A stretch of DNA of 50,633 bases, from positions 1 to 50,633 of the forward strand of contig NZ_PVNL01000060.1 of assembly GCF_002994635.1 (NCBI RefSeq). The letters are read 5' to 3'. This DNA is from Enhygromyxa salina. Its GTDB lineage: Bacteria; Myxococcota_A; Polyangia; Nannocystales; Nannocystaceae. The notes under the pieces are model-generated. The model worked only from the letters and a program-made list of their open reading frames with translations, was not told the origin of the DNA and ran no database searches. Shown piece by piece: positions 8,290-16,517 of this stretch; position 1 is the stretch's first letter, and each line of letters begins with the position of its first letter. Both the position numbers and the translations under genes were made by a program.

Positions 8290-9381
8290 TCAGCTCATGA
8301 ACGTCGCGACCCCGAGCAGCACCATCGCAGCCAGCAACGCTCGGCGACCCAGCAGCGCGCGCCTCAGCACCACCTGCGGGTCTGAACCGCCGGCCGCGAA
8401 CAGCACCGCCGCGCTGTCCTTGCCACCGACGATCCGCCCCTGTTCGCGACGCAGCTCGCCGAGCACCGCTACGCGATCGCCCGCGTGGATGCGCTCGAGG
8501 GCGACCGCCCGCGTGCGGTCGGGGATGGCCTGCCCCTTGGGCTTCGGCGGTCGCCAGCCCGACGCCTCCTCGCCCCGGCGCCCAAAGCTCAGCTCGCGCT
8601 CGGCCGCCCATACGAGCCCCCGCAGCGGGACCTCGATGATCCCCAGCTCCGTGTCGAGGCGGAGGCTCTCGAGCTCGCGCTCGCGCCTGAGCCCGCAGCT
8701 GTAGTGCGAGGTCTCGGTCACCTGCACGGTCTGCGGGTTGCCATTGCTGTCGGTGATGTCCTTGGTCACCTGCTGGCTCTCGGACCAGGCGTACTCCAGC
8801 ACCTCGCGCCACAAGACGGGCTTGGCACTGCGCTCGCCGACAACCGTGCCGACCAGCCGGCCTTCGCTGGCGTGCGTCGCATCGCGGATCGGCTGGGCGC
8901 CGAGCAACCGTCGAGCATCCCTCGCCGACTTGTGATCATACCGATAGGCGAGCAACCCAACGCTGAGGCCGAGCAGGCTGACAAAGCTCGGTGCGATCCA
9001 ACTCGGGTAGTCCGGCATCGCCGGCCCGATGCCAACGATCATCCACCCTGCGAGCAGGAACAGCGCCAGCTCCCACTTGCTCCGGGTCGGCGGGTGCTCC
9101 TTCGTGAAGCCTCGCTCGCGAAAGCCCGGGTCGCTGGGCTTGCCAAACCCAGCCGGGTGAAACCGCGGTAGCGTTCGGTTCTGGACGTGGACATACGCGG
9201 CCAAGATCGCGTGCAGAACCACCCAACAGCCCGCGACCCCCCAACCACCGCCAGCTTCGAGCAGGCCAAACAGTGGCGCGGGGGCTGCGAACGCGAGCAG
9301 AATCAAGCCGCCGTAAGTCCATCCGAACCGCTGCGCCCGGGTGCCACGCTTGTTCTTCGGCTTGGAGTTCCGCCTGCCCAC
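8290..9381 (-). CDS. Multi-pass membrane protein, GIDE-like
   Basis: This 363-residue protein has a basic N-terminus, two pairs of hydrophobic segments (about 20-65 and 104-148), a soluble domain (about 160-340) and one C-terminal membrane helix (345-362). The soluble part resembles the GIDE domain shared with mitochondrial MUL1/MULAN ubiquitin ligases, including a GxVV start, a W-R-E-V segment and a final GD-V-x-V-x-G strand; no RING finger is present. That similarity is by eye and weak. The GTG start is preceded by GATCCT at 6 nt. It lies upstream of and in line with the helicase gene, 33-87 nt away depending on that start, and has its own possible promoter. Confidence 0.65.
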   Translation of the reverse strand: MGRRNSKPKNKRGTRAQRFGWTYGGLILLAFAAPAPLFGLLEAGGGWGVAGCWVVLHAILAAYVHVQNRTLPRFHPAGFGKPSDPGFRERGFTKEHPPTRSKWELALFLLAGWMIVGIGPAMPDYPSWIAPSFVSLLGLSVGLLAYRYDHKSARDARRLLGAQPIRDATHASEGRLVGTVVGERSAKPVLWREVLEYAWSESQQVTKDITDSNGNPQTVQVTETSHYSCGLRRERELESLRLDTELGIIEVPLRGLVWAAERELSFGRRGEEASGWRPPKPKGQAIPDRTRAVALERIHAGDRVAVLGELRREQGRIVGGKDSAAVLFAAGGSDPQVVLRRALLGRRALLAAMVLLGVATFMS

Positions 9382-9506
9382 GCGTCCAGGATCGCACGAT
9401 TCGCGCCGTCAGGGGCCGGTTTGCGGGGTTTAGCTACCGGAGCAAAAAATATTCAGTGTGGTGCAATCCCTCGTGGACCGGCCGGGTACTACCGCCCCGC
9501 CAGCTG

Positions 9507-9719
9507 ATGACCGACCGCGAATCCACCCCAGTGAACCCCACCGCCTCCAGGCGCCGCCTCCAGCAACGCGGGCTCGCCAAGCTGATTGGCAGCGCAATCG
9601 ACACCCCGAGCGTGGGCCTGGGCTTCGGATTGGTGGGTGTCGTGATCGCTGTGTTGGTGTTCGGGACCGCACCGGTGGTGGTCGGTGTCGGCCTGTTGGC
9701 GCTGCTCGTGGTGGATTAG
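9507..9719 (+). CDS. Small one-helix membrane protein
   Basis: The predicted product has 70 residues: a polar, basic N-terminus of about 35 residues and then a Gly/Val/Leu membrane segment running almost to the C-terminus. Third positions are mostly G or C throughout, which supports coding. The upstream 60 bases contain an A/T-rich patch (AAAAAATATTC near 9445) that could hold a promoter, with a leader of about 50 nt. No family recognised. It may be a small envelope protein or a chance frame; it is the least certain gene on this strand. Confidence 0.45.
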   Translation: MTDRESTPVNPTASRRRLQQRGLAKLIGSAIDTPSVGLGFGLVGVVIAVLVFGTAPVVVGVGLLALLVVD

Positions 9720-9853
9720 TGGTAGGTGCCGTCACCAGGGCGGATCAGTCACGCGACGGCCGACGTCATCGTATGCGTAGGCATCGTCGACGTTGAACTC
9801 ACACTCGCGCGAGGTTCGAGGTGATGCGCCCGGCCGCCGCGAGGCTGGCCATG

Positions 9854-9867
9854 TCGAGCTAGCTCGA
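9854..9867. promoter_or_regulatory. 14-bp perfect palindrome upstream of capA-like gene
   Basis: TCGAGCTAGCTCGA is a perfect 14-bp palindrome. It covers the position expected for the -35 of the candidate -10 at 9884, so it could be an operator for the CapA-like gene. No regulator is identified. Confidence 0.35.
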
Positions 9868-9883
9868 GGCTACGCGCAGCGAC

Positions 9884-9889
9884 TACAAT
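9884..9889 (+). promoter_or_regulatory. Candidate -10 (TACAAT) of the CapA-like gene
   Basis: TACAAT matches the -10 consensus at five of six bases and ends 8 nt before the GTG start at 9898. No recognisable -35 hexamer is present at 17 nt, where the palindrome 9854-9867 lies instead. Confidence 0.5.
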
Positions 9890-9897
9890 CCCCGTAG

Positions 9898-11346
9898 GTG
9901 CCTCGCTTCGCTTCCTCAGCTCCGCTCTCCCGGGCCACGCTGCTCGCGGCTGCCCTGCTCGCGGGAGGCTGCAACAAGCCGGCGCCGGTCGACGATGGCG
10001 CGATCGAGCCGGGCATGGCGTTGTTCGACGCCTCGAGCACCGTCGAGCCAGACAAGGACGCGAGCGCGGCGCTGGTCGCTGCCCAGGCGATCCTGATCGG
10101 CGCGGATCAACACACCCTCACCGACGGCCCCGGCCTACCGGCCCAGCCACAACCCGAGCCCGAGCCCCCGTACACACTCCCCGACGACTACCTGCGCTTC
10201 GATGGCGCGTGCGCGTCGGGCAAGCGGATCACGCTGGCGTTCGGCGGCGATCTGCTGCTGCACAAAGAGCTGCAAGAGCAGGCCTACGCATCCAAGCAGG
10301 GCGCGGCGGTGCTGTGGGCCAACATCGCCGATCTGCTGGCCGAGCCGGACCTCACCTACCTCAACCTCGAGGGCCCGCTGGCGCACGGGCTCGATCGTGA
10401 CTTCCTGGAGGTCGAGGATCCCGGTCGCGTGTTCGATCGGATCGTCTACACCAGCTATCCGCGCTTCAACTACCACGCGTCGATCGCCGCCGACCTGGTC
10501 GCGGCGGGCGTCGACATCGTGTCGACCGCCAACAACCACTCGCTGGATCGGGGCCCGCTCGGGGTCGACCGCACGGTCGCGGCGCTGCGCAAGGCCAAGC
10601 TGGAGTTCGTGGGCACCCGCGGGTCGAGCGAGCTCGAGCGGCTGTACACGGTGACCGAGGTGGACGGCCTGAAGATCGCCTGGATCGCCTGCACCAAGAA
10701 CACCAATCGGGTCCCCGACGATCTCGATCAGGTCCTCCAGTGCGGATCGGGGTCGGCGGTCGAGGCGGTGATCCGCAAGCTGCGCTCGACCGGGCGCAAG
10801 CACGATCGCGCGGCCAAGGCCGACGCGGTGATCGTGACCCCGCACTGGGGCAAGGAGTACGTCCACGCGCCGCGCGAGTCGGAGCAGAAGCTCGCGAAGC
10901 GGTGGATCGAGGCGGGGGCGCTCGCGGTGATCGGCAGTCACCCGCACGTGGTCCAGCCGTGGACCAAGCTGGTCAGCGAGGACGGCCGCGAGGGGCTGGT
11001 CATGTACTCGCTCGGCAACTTCGCCAGTCATCAGCCCGAGCTCGCCCGCCGCAGCTCGCTGCTCATGTACCTGAGCTTGGTCCAGGCCGAGGACGGCGAG
11101 CTGCACATCGCGGGTGTCCGTCACCTGCCGCTGCACGTGCGCCAGGCCGGCGACGAGTTCTTCGTCGAGGCGATCGATCGCGTGCAGGGCCCAGCCGACG
11201 CGCGCGCGCTGATCGTCGCGTTGCTCGGGGCCGGCAACCTGGTCTCGCCCGATGAGCCGAAGCTCGCCGATCCGCACTGCGACGAAGACTGGCGGCCCCA
11301 CCCGATCCCGGCGTGGGCCGAGCTCGCGCAGCCTATCGAGCCTTGA
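9898..11346 (+). CDS. CapA-family (PGA_cap) lipoprotein
   Basis: This 482-residue protein begins with a lipoprotein signal (lipobox AGGC, C25) and an acidic linker. The CapA/PGA_cap metallophosphatase-like fold follows with its usual signatures in order: AFGGDLLLH, a Glu-Gly segment NLEGPLAHG, STANNHSLDRG, VTPHWGKEY, GSHPHVVQPW and YSLGNFASH. In Bacillus, CapA takes part in poly-gamma-glutamate capsule assembly. No CapB, CapC or CapE is seen here, so a periplasmic cell-surface polymer role is only inferred. The start is GTG with a -10 only 8 nt upstream. Its last 14 bases overlap the 3' end of the opposite gene. Confidence 0.88.
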   Translation: MPRFASSAPLSRATLLAAALLAGGCNKPAPVDDGAIEPGMALFDASSTVEPDKDASAALVAAQAILIGADQHTLTDGPGLPAQPQPEPEPPYTLPDDYLRFDGACASGKRITLAFGGDLLLHKELQEQAYASKQGAAVLWANIADLLAEPDLTYLNLEGPLAHGLDRDFLEVEDPGRVFDRIVYTSYPRFNYHASIAADLVAAGVDIVSTANNHSLDRGPLGVDRTVAALRKAKLEFVGTRGSSELERLYTVTEVDGLKIAWIACTKNTNRVPDDLDQVLQCGSGSAVEAVIRKLRSTGRKHDRAAKADAVIVTPHWGKEYVHAPRESEQKLAKRWIEAGALAVIGSHPHVVQPWTKLVSEDGREGLVMYSLGNFASHQPELARRSSLLMYLSLVQAEDGELHIAGVRHLPLHVRQAGDEFFVEAIDRVQGPADARALIVALLGAGNLVSPDEPKLADPHCDEDWRPHPIPAWAELAQPIEP

Positions 11347-13033
11347 TTGCAGGTCGAGCTTCGGGGAGCCACACCGGTCGCTCGCGCGTCCACTCGCCGA
11401 TGTCGAGGCGCGCGTGGTCGAAGTGCGCGAGCTGTCGTGTGAGCTGCTCGACGCGCGCGGCGAGCCTGGCGTGGCGTGTGTCGACCTCGACACGAACCTC
11501 GTCGAGGTCATTGGCCAGTCCCGCGAGTGGCGTGGTCGCGATCACCTCGCCGTCGCGCTCCGCGAGGTGCACGTGGACGCGCGCCCAACGGCCCCGGTCA
11601 TCACGCTCGAGCATCCACCAGCTCTCGCCGCGGTGCAGCACGATCCGCTGCACGTGTATGGGCACCTGACGCCAATCGGCCAGGCTTTGCCGAGACTCCA
11701 TGTGGAACGCCCGCAGCCGCTCGCCTAGCTTGGAGTCCCACAGCCACGCGGCGTCCTGTGGCATGAGATCGTGCAGCATCCAGAAGCTACGCAGGCGCGT
11801 CAGGCCCTCGCACTCGCCGAGCGCCTTGATGCCCTTGCCAGTCCAGCCCCACCGGTTGACCGTATGATAGGAGAGGTGCTCGACCGGCAGCGTGTCGTGC
11901 CGGGTTGCCAGCGCCAGCAGTCCCGCGTCGCACACGTTCTCGAGCTCGCGAACGGCACGCATGTGCGGCGAGATGATCGCGGCCGAGCCTCGCGACCGAC
12001 GGGCGAAGATCACACGCTCGAGCGTCGCCCACTCGCGGTGGTCCTGCTCGGCCTCGACGAGTCGCGCCGCGATCGGCTTGAGCGCAACGGCGACCGGGAA
12101 GCCGCGCTCGAACATCAGGCCGCGCTTGACCGCCAGGCGTGCGAGCGGGCCCAGCCACGTCGTGGCGTGCTCGGCCAGCAGCGCTCGCTCGCGGCTCCGG
12201 ATCTCGCGGCTCGGCTCGTGGTCGGGCCGGTGGAGCTGCAGTCTGATCAGCTCTCCGTGTGGATCGCCCTGCGACAGCAACCAATCGCCGAGCACCATGC
12301 GCGCGGCGTCGTCGCCAGGATCGGCGTAGACCGCTTCAAACAACTGTTCGCGGGTCTTGGGTCCGCTCGCGCGCGGCTTTGGGTCAGCGGCGGGATCGAG
12401 CTTGGCGCTGGCGATGAGCTTCAGCAGCTGCTCGCGCTCGCTGGCAGCGAGCTCGTCGAGCTCCGCGTTGGGCTCGGTCTCGGGCTCGATGCTGCTGCCG
12501 AGCTCGACGAGGCGCGCCGCGATCTCGGCTTGGAACGCGGCCGAGCGGAAGCGACCGTCCGGAAGCAGCCGTGGATCACCGCACGCGAGCAGCAGTCGGT
12601 CGTAGCGCTGCGACAGCTTGTGCTGGTGCCCGAAGATCCGGAAGTTCCCATGTCGCCACGTTGCGACCCTCATGCTGAGGCGCGGGTCGTCGCGCCGCTC
12701 GGCGAGCTCGTCGAGGCACGCGATGATCTGCTGCTTGTAACCCCGCTCGAAGATGCGCTCGAACGCCTCGATGAGCAGGTGCAGATCGGCCGGGTCGCGT
12801 CGGCGAGCACGCTCGATCCAGTCGAGCAGCGCTTGCTTTTGTGTCTTGGCCGGCGGCAGCGAGCGTCCCTGCGCGACGCGGACCGACAGCCGCTCGACGA
12901 GCTCGGCCAGCTCCGGCGTTCGACACACGCGCCAGGCATCGATCAGCGCTCGCAGAGCCGTGGCGCCGGCTCCAATCTCGAGCGCAGCACGGGCGCGACC
13001 CAGCGCTGGCAGGGCATCGTGCGAGCGGGACAC
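11333..13033 (-). CDS. TIGR02996-domain protein
   Basis: This 566-residue protein has no signal peptide. Its first ~230 residues are helical and rich in Arg and Ala. At about 235-290 it carries the TIGR02996 signature, LFEAVYADPGDDAARMVLGD followed by WLLSQGDPHGELIRLQL. This domain is common in Nannocystales and Planctomycetes, often next to leucine-rich or other repeats. The C-terminal half has leucine-spaced segments that may be such repeats. The function of the family is not established. GTG 13033 is the start used; CGATCT lies 5 nt upstream. It converges with and overlaps the CapA-like gene by 14 bp. Confidence 0.75.
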   Translation of the reverse strand: MSRSHDALPALGRARAALEIGAGATALRALIDAWRVCRTPELAELVERLSVRVAQGRSLPPAKTQKQALLDWIERARRRDPADLHLLIEAFERIFERGYKQQIIACLDELAERRDDPRLSMRVATWRHGNFRIFGHQHKLSQRYDRLLLACGDPRLLPDGRFRSAAFQAEIAARLVELGSSIEPETEPNAELDELAASEREQLLKLIASAKLDPAADPKPRASGPKTREQLFEAVYADPGDDAARMVLGDWLLSQGDPHGELIRLQLHRPDHEPSREIRSRERALLAEHATTWLGPLARLAVKRGLMFERGFPVAVALKPIAARLVEAEQDHREWATLERVIFARRSRGSAAIISPHMRAVRELENVCDAGLLALATRHDTLPVEHLSYHTVNRWGWTGKGIKALGECEGLTRLRSFWMLHDLMPQDAAWLWDSKLGERLRAFHMESRQSLADWRQVPIHVQRIVLHRGESWWMLERDDRGRWARVHVHLAERDGEVIATTPLAGLANDLDEVRVEVDTRHARLAARVEQLTRQLAHFDHARLDIGEWTRERPVWLPEARPAIKAR

Positions 13034-13190
13034 GACGCAGATCGTCGCACGCAGTGGAGATCCGTGCCATGCGCCGCAATCGTGATCAGCCTACGTCGCG
13101 TCGGCGAGGGCGCTTGGCTCGGTCGCCGGTTCCTTCCATCGGCCGTCCGTGCCGTGCATGACTCGGCTCGGGTCGAGCTTGCGCTATGCG

Positions 13191-14123
13191 TCAGCGGCCT
13201 TCAGCTTCGGCGCGCTTGCGGGCCTTCTTCTCGCGGCGGATCGTCCCGTCGAAGAACATCCCGGCCTGCAGGCCAAAGTACGGCCGCCACTTGCGCTCGT
13301 AGAACGCGTAGTGGGTGAGATCCGACTGGACCCCACCAAACGCGAAGCTGAAGGTCAGCGCGACCCGATCGATGCGACTCGTCGCGCTGAGCTCACCCAT
13401 CACCACATGGTTGCGGGTGATCGTGGGTTGCTCGTTCTGGGTGCCCGGCGTGATGGCGTGGAAGACGGGTGGGATCGTCCAGTCGAAGCCATAGCCGAAC
13501 GCGAGGCCGATGATCCTGCTCTGAAACCCGAGGTAGCCCTGCGGAAACACGGCGAGCGGCTGGGCGTTGCGGGAGTTGGCGACGTTGCCCCCCACGGCGA
13601 CCGCCAGCCGGACCATCACGTACTTGAGAAACTGGGCCTGGTAGCCGAGGTCCAGCATCATCGGCGCGAAGTGGTAGCGGACGTTCTCGCCGGTCTCGGA
13701 GTCGGCCGCCTGGGTCAGGCGGATGTGCTGCGCGTGCAGAGCAAACCGGAACCGGTGGGTCCGCGGCAGGCTGCGGACCCGGGGGTCGACCTCGCCGTGG
13801 CTGGTGTCGAACTGGCGGTCCTTGGCTCGCTTGGCGAGCACCGGGGGGGCGATGAAGCTCGCTGGCGCCGGCGTCATCGCGATCAGCGACGGGACCTCGA
13901 GCGCGAGCTGCCCGGGCGAGCTCAGCGAGGCGTCGGTGCCTGTATCTGGTTCGAGCTGCTGGATGTCGTGGCCGAGCGGTGCCAGCGGACCTTCGAGCGG
14001 GGCCGCGACTGACGCGGGGCTCGGCTCCGAGGCGCTCGCGGTCTGCGGATCGAGCAACGCGATCGTGAGTGCGGCGAGGGTGCATCCGAACCCGGCTACG
14101 ATCCGACTCGATCCGCGCGTCAC
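13191..14123 (-). CDS. Outer-membrane beta-barrel candidate
   Basis: This 310-residue protein has an N-terminal signal peptide ending near TASASEP. A Pro/Ala/Ser-rich segment (about 30-80) is followed by about 200 residues of alternating aromatic and hydrophobic strands (YHFAPMMLDLGYQAQFL is one), ending in a Lys/Arg/Glu tail. That fits a small outer-membrane barrel whose last strand may precede the charged tail. No family was assigned. GTG 14123 is chosen because a TTGACA/GATGCT promoter with 17-nt spacing ends 6 nt before it; GTG 14129 is the alternative. Confidence 0.7.
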   Translation of the reverse strand: MTRGSSRIVAGFGCTLAALTIALLDPQTASASEPSPASVAAPLEGPLAPLGHDIQQLEPDTGTDASLSSPGQLALEVPSLIAMTPAPASFIAPPVLAKRAKDRQFDTSHGEVDPRVRSLPRTHRFRFALHAQHIRLTQAADSETGENVRYHFAPMMLDLGYQAQFLKYVMVRLAVAVGGNVANSRNAQPLAVFPQGYLGFQSRIIGLAFGYGFDWTIPPVFHAITPGTQNEQPTITRNHVVMGELSATSRIDRVALTFSFAFGGVQSDLTHYAFYERKWRPYFGLQAGMFFDGTIRREKKARKRAEAEGR

Positions 14124-14129
14124 CGACAC

Positions 14130-14158
14130 AGCATCCGGGCACCCGCGGCGGCTGTCAA
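14130..14158 (-). promoter_or_regulatory. Sigma70-type promoter TTGACA-17-GATGCT
   Basis: On the minus strand a perfect -35 TTGACA (14153-14158) is followed by 17 nt and GATGCT (14130-14135). The GTG start of the barrel gene begins 6 nt later. This is the best full promoter in the window and supports the leaderless reading of the other -10/start pairs. Confidence 0.7.
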
Positions 14159-14261
14159 ACCCGTGCGCGCGTTCAAATTCACTTGCCCCAGCCGGGTTTG
14201 GCGCGAGATCACAAACCGTGAAGCGACCGCGGCGTGGTGGCCATGCACGAGCTCACCCGCG

Positions 14262-15194
14262 TCAGCGGACCCAGGGCAGCACGACCACGTCGACGATCAT
14301 CGCGGCAAAGTAGGCGATGCTGATCCAGCCGTTGAGGTCGAAGAAGGCCTTGTCGATCCGGCTCAGATCACTCGGGCGGACGATCCAGTGCTCGTAGGCC
14401 AAGATCGCCACGACGGCGATCAGCCCGACCAGGTGCGGGATGCCGAGCCCCGCGAGCAGCTGCAGGGCCACGAGCGCGGCGGCGGTCAGCAGGTGCAACA
14501 GCCCCGAGACCCACAGCGCCCCGCGGACCCCAAACGCGACCGGGATCGAGTGGAGCCCGGCCTGGGCGTCGAAGTCGTGGTCCTGCAGGCTGTAGATCAC
14601 GTCGAAGCCCGCGACCCAGGTGCCGACCGCGACCATCATCACGCCGGGGATCGCAAAGCCCTCGAGCCCGCCCGTGACGGCCACCCACGCGCCGGCCGGG
14701 CCGAGCGACAGCGCTGCACCCAAGATCAGGTGGGCCGCCCATGAGAACCGCTTGAACAGGCTGTAGCCGCAGATGATCAGCAGGCACACGGGCGTGAACG
14801 CGAGCGCGACCGGGCCGAGCGCAGCCGCGGCGCCGACGAACACCAAGCTCGCGAGGATCGTCAGGGCCCACGCCGCGCCCAGGCCGATCTGGCCGGCCGG
14901 GAGCTCCCGAGTCGCGGTGCGCGGGTTCGCGGCGTCGATCTTGCGGTCGACGATCCGGTTGAAGCCCATCGCGGTCGTGCGCGCGCCCGTGAACGCGAGC
15001 ACGATCCACACGAGCTTGAGCCAGGTCATCCCGGTGCCGTCGCCGAGGCCGTCGTACACGCTCGCGCGGTGCGCAAGCACGCCCGCCGCCAGCGTGAACG
15101 GCAGACCGAAGATCGTGTGGCTGAGGCGGACCAGGCTGGCGTAGCGGACCAGCGTCGTCCACACGCCGGGCTTGTCGTCGGCGGGCGCGGGCAT
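14262..15194 (-). CDS. mqnP: UbiA-type polyprenyltransferase, MqnP-like
   Basis: This 310-residue integral membrane prenyltransferase shows the two aspartate motifs that bind Mg-prenyl diphosphate: NRIVDRKID at 79-87 and LQDHDFD at 203-209. Eight or nine hydrophobic segments fit the UbiA fold. The wording AMGFNRIVDRKID with NPRTATRELPAG, and YSLQDHDFDAQAGLHSIP, resembles the 'other UbiA' group (TIGR01475) that includes MqnP of the futalosine menaquinone route, rather than classic UbiA. No other mqn gene is in the window. The start is preceded by TAGGCT at 8 nt. The class is secure; the MqnP assignment is moderate. Confidence 0.85.
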   Translation of the reverse strand: MPAPADDKPGVWTTLVRYASLVRLSHTIFGLPFTLAAGVLAHRASVYDGLGDGTGMTWLKLVWIVLAFTGARTTAMGFNRIVDRKIDAANPRTATRELPAGQIGLGAAWALTILASLVFVGAAAALGPVALAFTPVCLLIICGYSLFKRFSWAAHLILGAALSLGPAGAWVAVTGGLEGFAIPGVMMVAVGTWVAGFDVIYSLQDHDFDAQAGLHSIPVAFGVRGALWVSGLLHLLTAAALVALQLLAGLGIPHLVGLIAVVAILAYEHWIVRPSDLSRIDKAFFDLNGWISIAYFAAMIVDVVVLPWVR

Positions 15195-15202
15195 CTTCGC
15201 AG

Positions 15203-15208
15203 AGCCTA
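15203..15208 (-). promoter_or_regulatory. Candidate -10 (TAGGCT) of the MqnP-like gene
   Basis: TAGGCT on the minus strand ends 8 nt before ATG 15194. No ribosome binding site is seen between them, which fits the short-leader pattern of this window. Confidence 0.4.
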
Positions 15209-15265
15209 ACCGCGGCAGTGGGCGGGGTCGACAGCCAGCGGATGGCGACGCGCTGTGTCGCCGGA

Positions 15266-15271
15266 TATCCT
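15266..15271 (+). promoter_or_regulatory. Candidate -10 (TATCCT) of the GD-repeat lipoprotein
   Basis: TATCCT ends 6 nt before ATG 15278. It decides between this start and the longer in-frame start at 15218, which lies upstream of the -10 and would hide the signal peptide. Confidence 0.45.
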
Positions 15272-15277
15272 GAGGTC

Positions 15278-15766
15278 ATGAACTCGATACGATTGAACTT
15301 GGCCTGGGTGCTGTGTCTACCTCTGCTCGTGTCCTGTGGTGACGACGTGAACAGCGCCGAGACGGGCACCACGTCGGAGACTGGGGACGGGGACGGCGAC
15401 CCGGGAGATGGTGACCCGGGGGACGGAGACGGAGACGGAGACGGCGATGGGGATGGGGACGGAGACGGCGATGGAGACGGGGATGGGGACGGAGACGGCG
15501 ATGGAGACGGAGACGGAGACGGAGACGGAGACCTCCTGCCCGGCCAATGTGGCGGCGTACAGATGGTCGGATGCCCCGACGGTCAATACTGCGACTGGCC
15601 CAACGACGACTGCGGCGAAGGCGGATCGATCGGCCTGTGTCTAGACAACCCGAACTTCTGTCCGGGGATCTTCGATCCGCACTGCGCCTGCAACGGGCAG
15701 ACCTACTCCAACGCGTGCCAGGCCCAATCCGCGGGGTTCGACGTCGACCACCCCGGCGACTGCTGA
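15278..15766 (+). CDS. Lipoprotein with GD-repeat linker and Kazal-like domain
   Basis: This 162-residue protein has a lipoprotein signal with lipobox LVSC (C20). A spacer of some 55 residues made almost only of Gly-Asp follows; such linkers are common in Nannocystales surface lipoproteins and may bind calcium. The C-terminal ~70 residues are cysteine-rich and end in a Kazal-like signature, CNGQTYSNACQAQSAGF followed by a terminal cysteine. Kazal domains inhibit serine proteases; the inhibitory role here is inferred. It is a single gene between convergent and divergent neighbours, with its own -10 and a hairpin terminator. Confidence 0.8.
   Translation: MNSIRLNLAWVLCLPLLVSCGDDVNSAETGTTSETGDGDGDPGDGDPGDGDGDGDGDGDGDGDGDGDGDGDGDGDGDGDGDGDGDLLPGQCGGVQMVGCPDGQYCDWPNDDCGEGGSIGLCLDNPNFCPGIFDPHCACNGQTYSNACQAQSAGFDVDHPGDC
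15384..15532. repeat. GA/GG-C trinucleotide-rich microsatellite encoding Gly-Asp
   Basis: About 150 bp consist of 6-bp units of the type GGAGAC, GGCGAT and GGGGAC, with longer 18-36 bp higher-order copies. All encode Gly-Asp. The strand bias in purines and the reiteration make it prone to slippage in steps that keep the frame. Confidence 0.85.
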
Positions 15767-15790
15767 CCTGCTCGCGGGCAGCTCTGCGTC

Positions 15791-15817
15791 CTGTCTCGCT
15801 GGTTGTCAGCGAGACAG
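15791..15817. terminator. Bidirectional hairpin between convergent genes
   Basis: CTGTCTCGCTG-GTTGT-CAGCGAGACAG is a perfect 11-bp stem with a 5-nt loop. It fills the 61-bp gap between the ends of the GD-repeat lipoprotein and ung genes. There is no U-tract, as is usual in very GC-rich genomes. Confidence 0.7.
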
Positions 15818-15827
15818 GCGCAGGGGC

Positions 15828-16517
15828 TCAGTCGGGCAGCGACCAGTCGATCGGCGGCTTGCCCCAGCGATCGAGCGCGGCGTTGACCTTGGAGAACGGC
15901 TTGCTGCCGAAGAACCCGCTGCTGGCCGACAGCGGCGAGGGGTGAGCCGCGACGATGATCTCGTGGTGGCTGCCGTTGCGCTCGATCAGCGGGAGCTTCT
16001 TCTGCGCGGGCTTGCCCCACAGCACGAACACCAGCGGATCTTCGCGGGCGGCGAGGACCTCGATCACGCGATCGCTGAAGGTCTCCCAGCCCTGCTTGCG
16101 GTGCGAGTTGGCCTTGTGGGCCTGGACCGTGAGCACGGTGTTGAGCAGCATCACCCCGCGGTCGGCCCACGCCTGCAAGAACCCGTGATCCGGAGCGTCG
16201 ACGCCGACGTCGGACTGCAGCTCCTTGTAGAGGTTGCGCAGCGAGGGCGGGATCTTGACGCCGCGCCGAACCGAGAAGCACAGGCCGTGGGCCTGGTCGT
16301 TGTCGTGGTACGGGTCCTGGCCGAGGATCAGCACGCGGACCGACTCGTAGGGGGTGTGCTCGAACGCCGCGAACACCTCTGGCGCGGGCGGGAACACCTC
16401 TTGGGTGGCGCGGGCGCTGGCGACGAAGGCCTCGAGCTTGCGGAAGTAGGGCTTGGCGATCTCGTCGCCGAGCACGGCGTGCCAGCTCTGGGGCAGCTCT
16501 CCAAACGCTTCGCTCAT
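15828..16517 (-). CDS. ung: Uracil-DNA glycosylase, family 1
   Basis: This 229-residue enzyme removes uracil from DNA at the first step of base excision repair. The water-activating motif GQDPYH is at 66-71 (Asp68), GVMLLNTVLTV at 121-131 follows, and the DNA-intercalation motif HPSPLS is at 192-197. Length and layout match family 1 Ung. ATG 16517 overlaps the TGA of the SDR gene in ATGA and has GAGG 6 nt upstream; ATG 16520 is one codon longer. The two genes are translationally coupled. A second, unrelated uracil glycosylase is at 45482. Confidence 0.95.
   Translation of the reverse strand: MSEAFGELPQSWHAVLGDEIAKPYFRKLEAFVASARATQEVFPPAPEVFAAFEHTPYESVRVLILGQDPYHDNDQAHGLCFSVRRGVKIPPSLRNLYKELQSDVGVDAPDHGFLQAWADRGVMLLNTVLTVQAHKANSHRKQGWETFSDRVIEVLAAREDPLVFVLWGKPAQKKLPLIERNGSHHEIIVAAHPSPLSASSGFFGSKPFSKVNAALDRWGKPPIDWSLPD

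Noticed and set aside
15384..15532. CRISPR array at the GD repeat
   Set aside because: Units are 6 bp, have no spacers and keep a reading frame for Gly-Asp.
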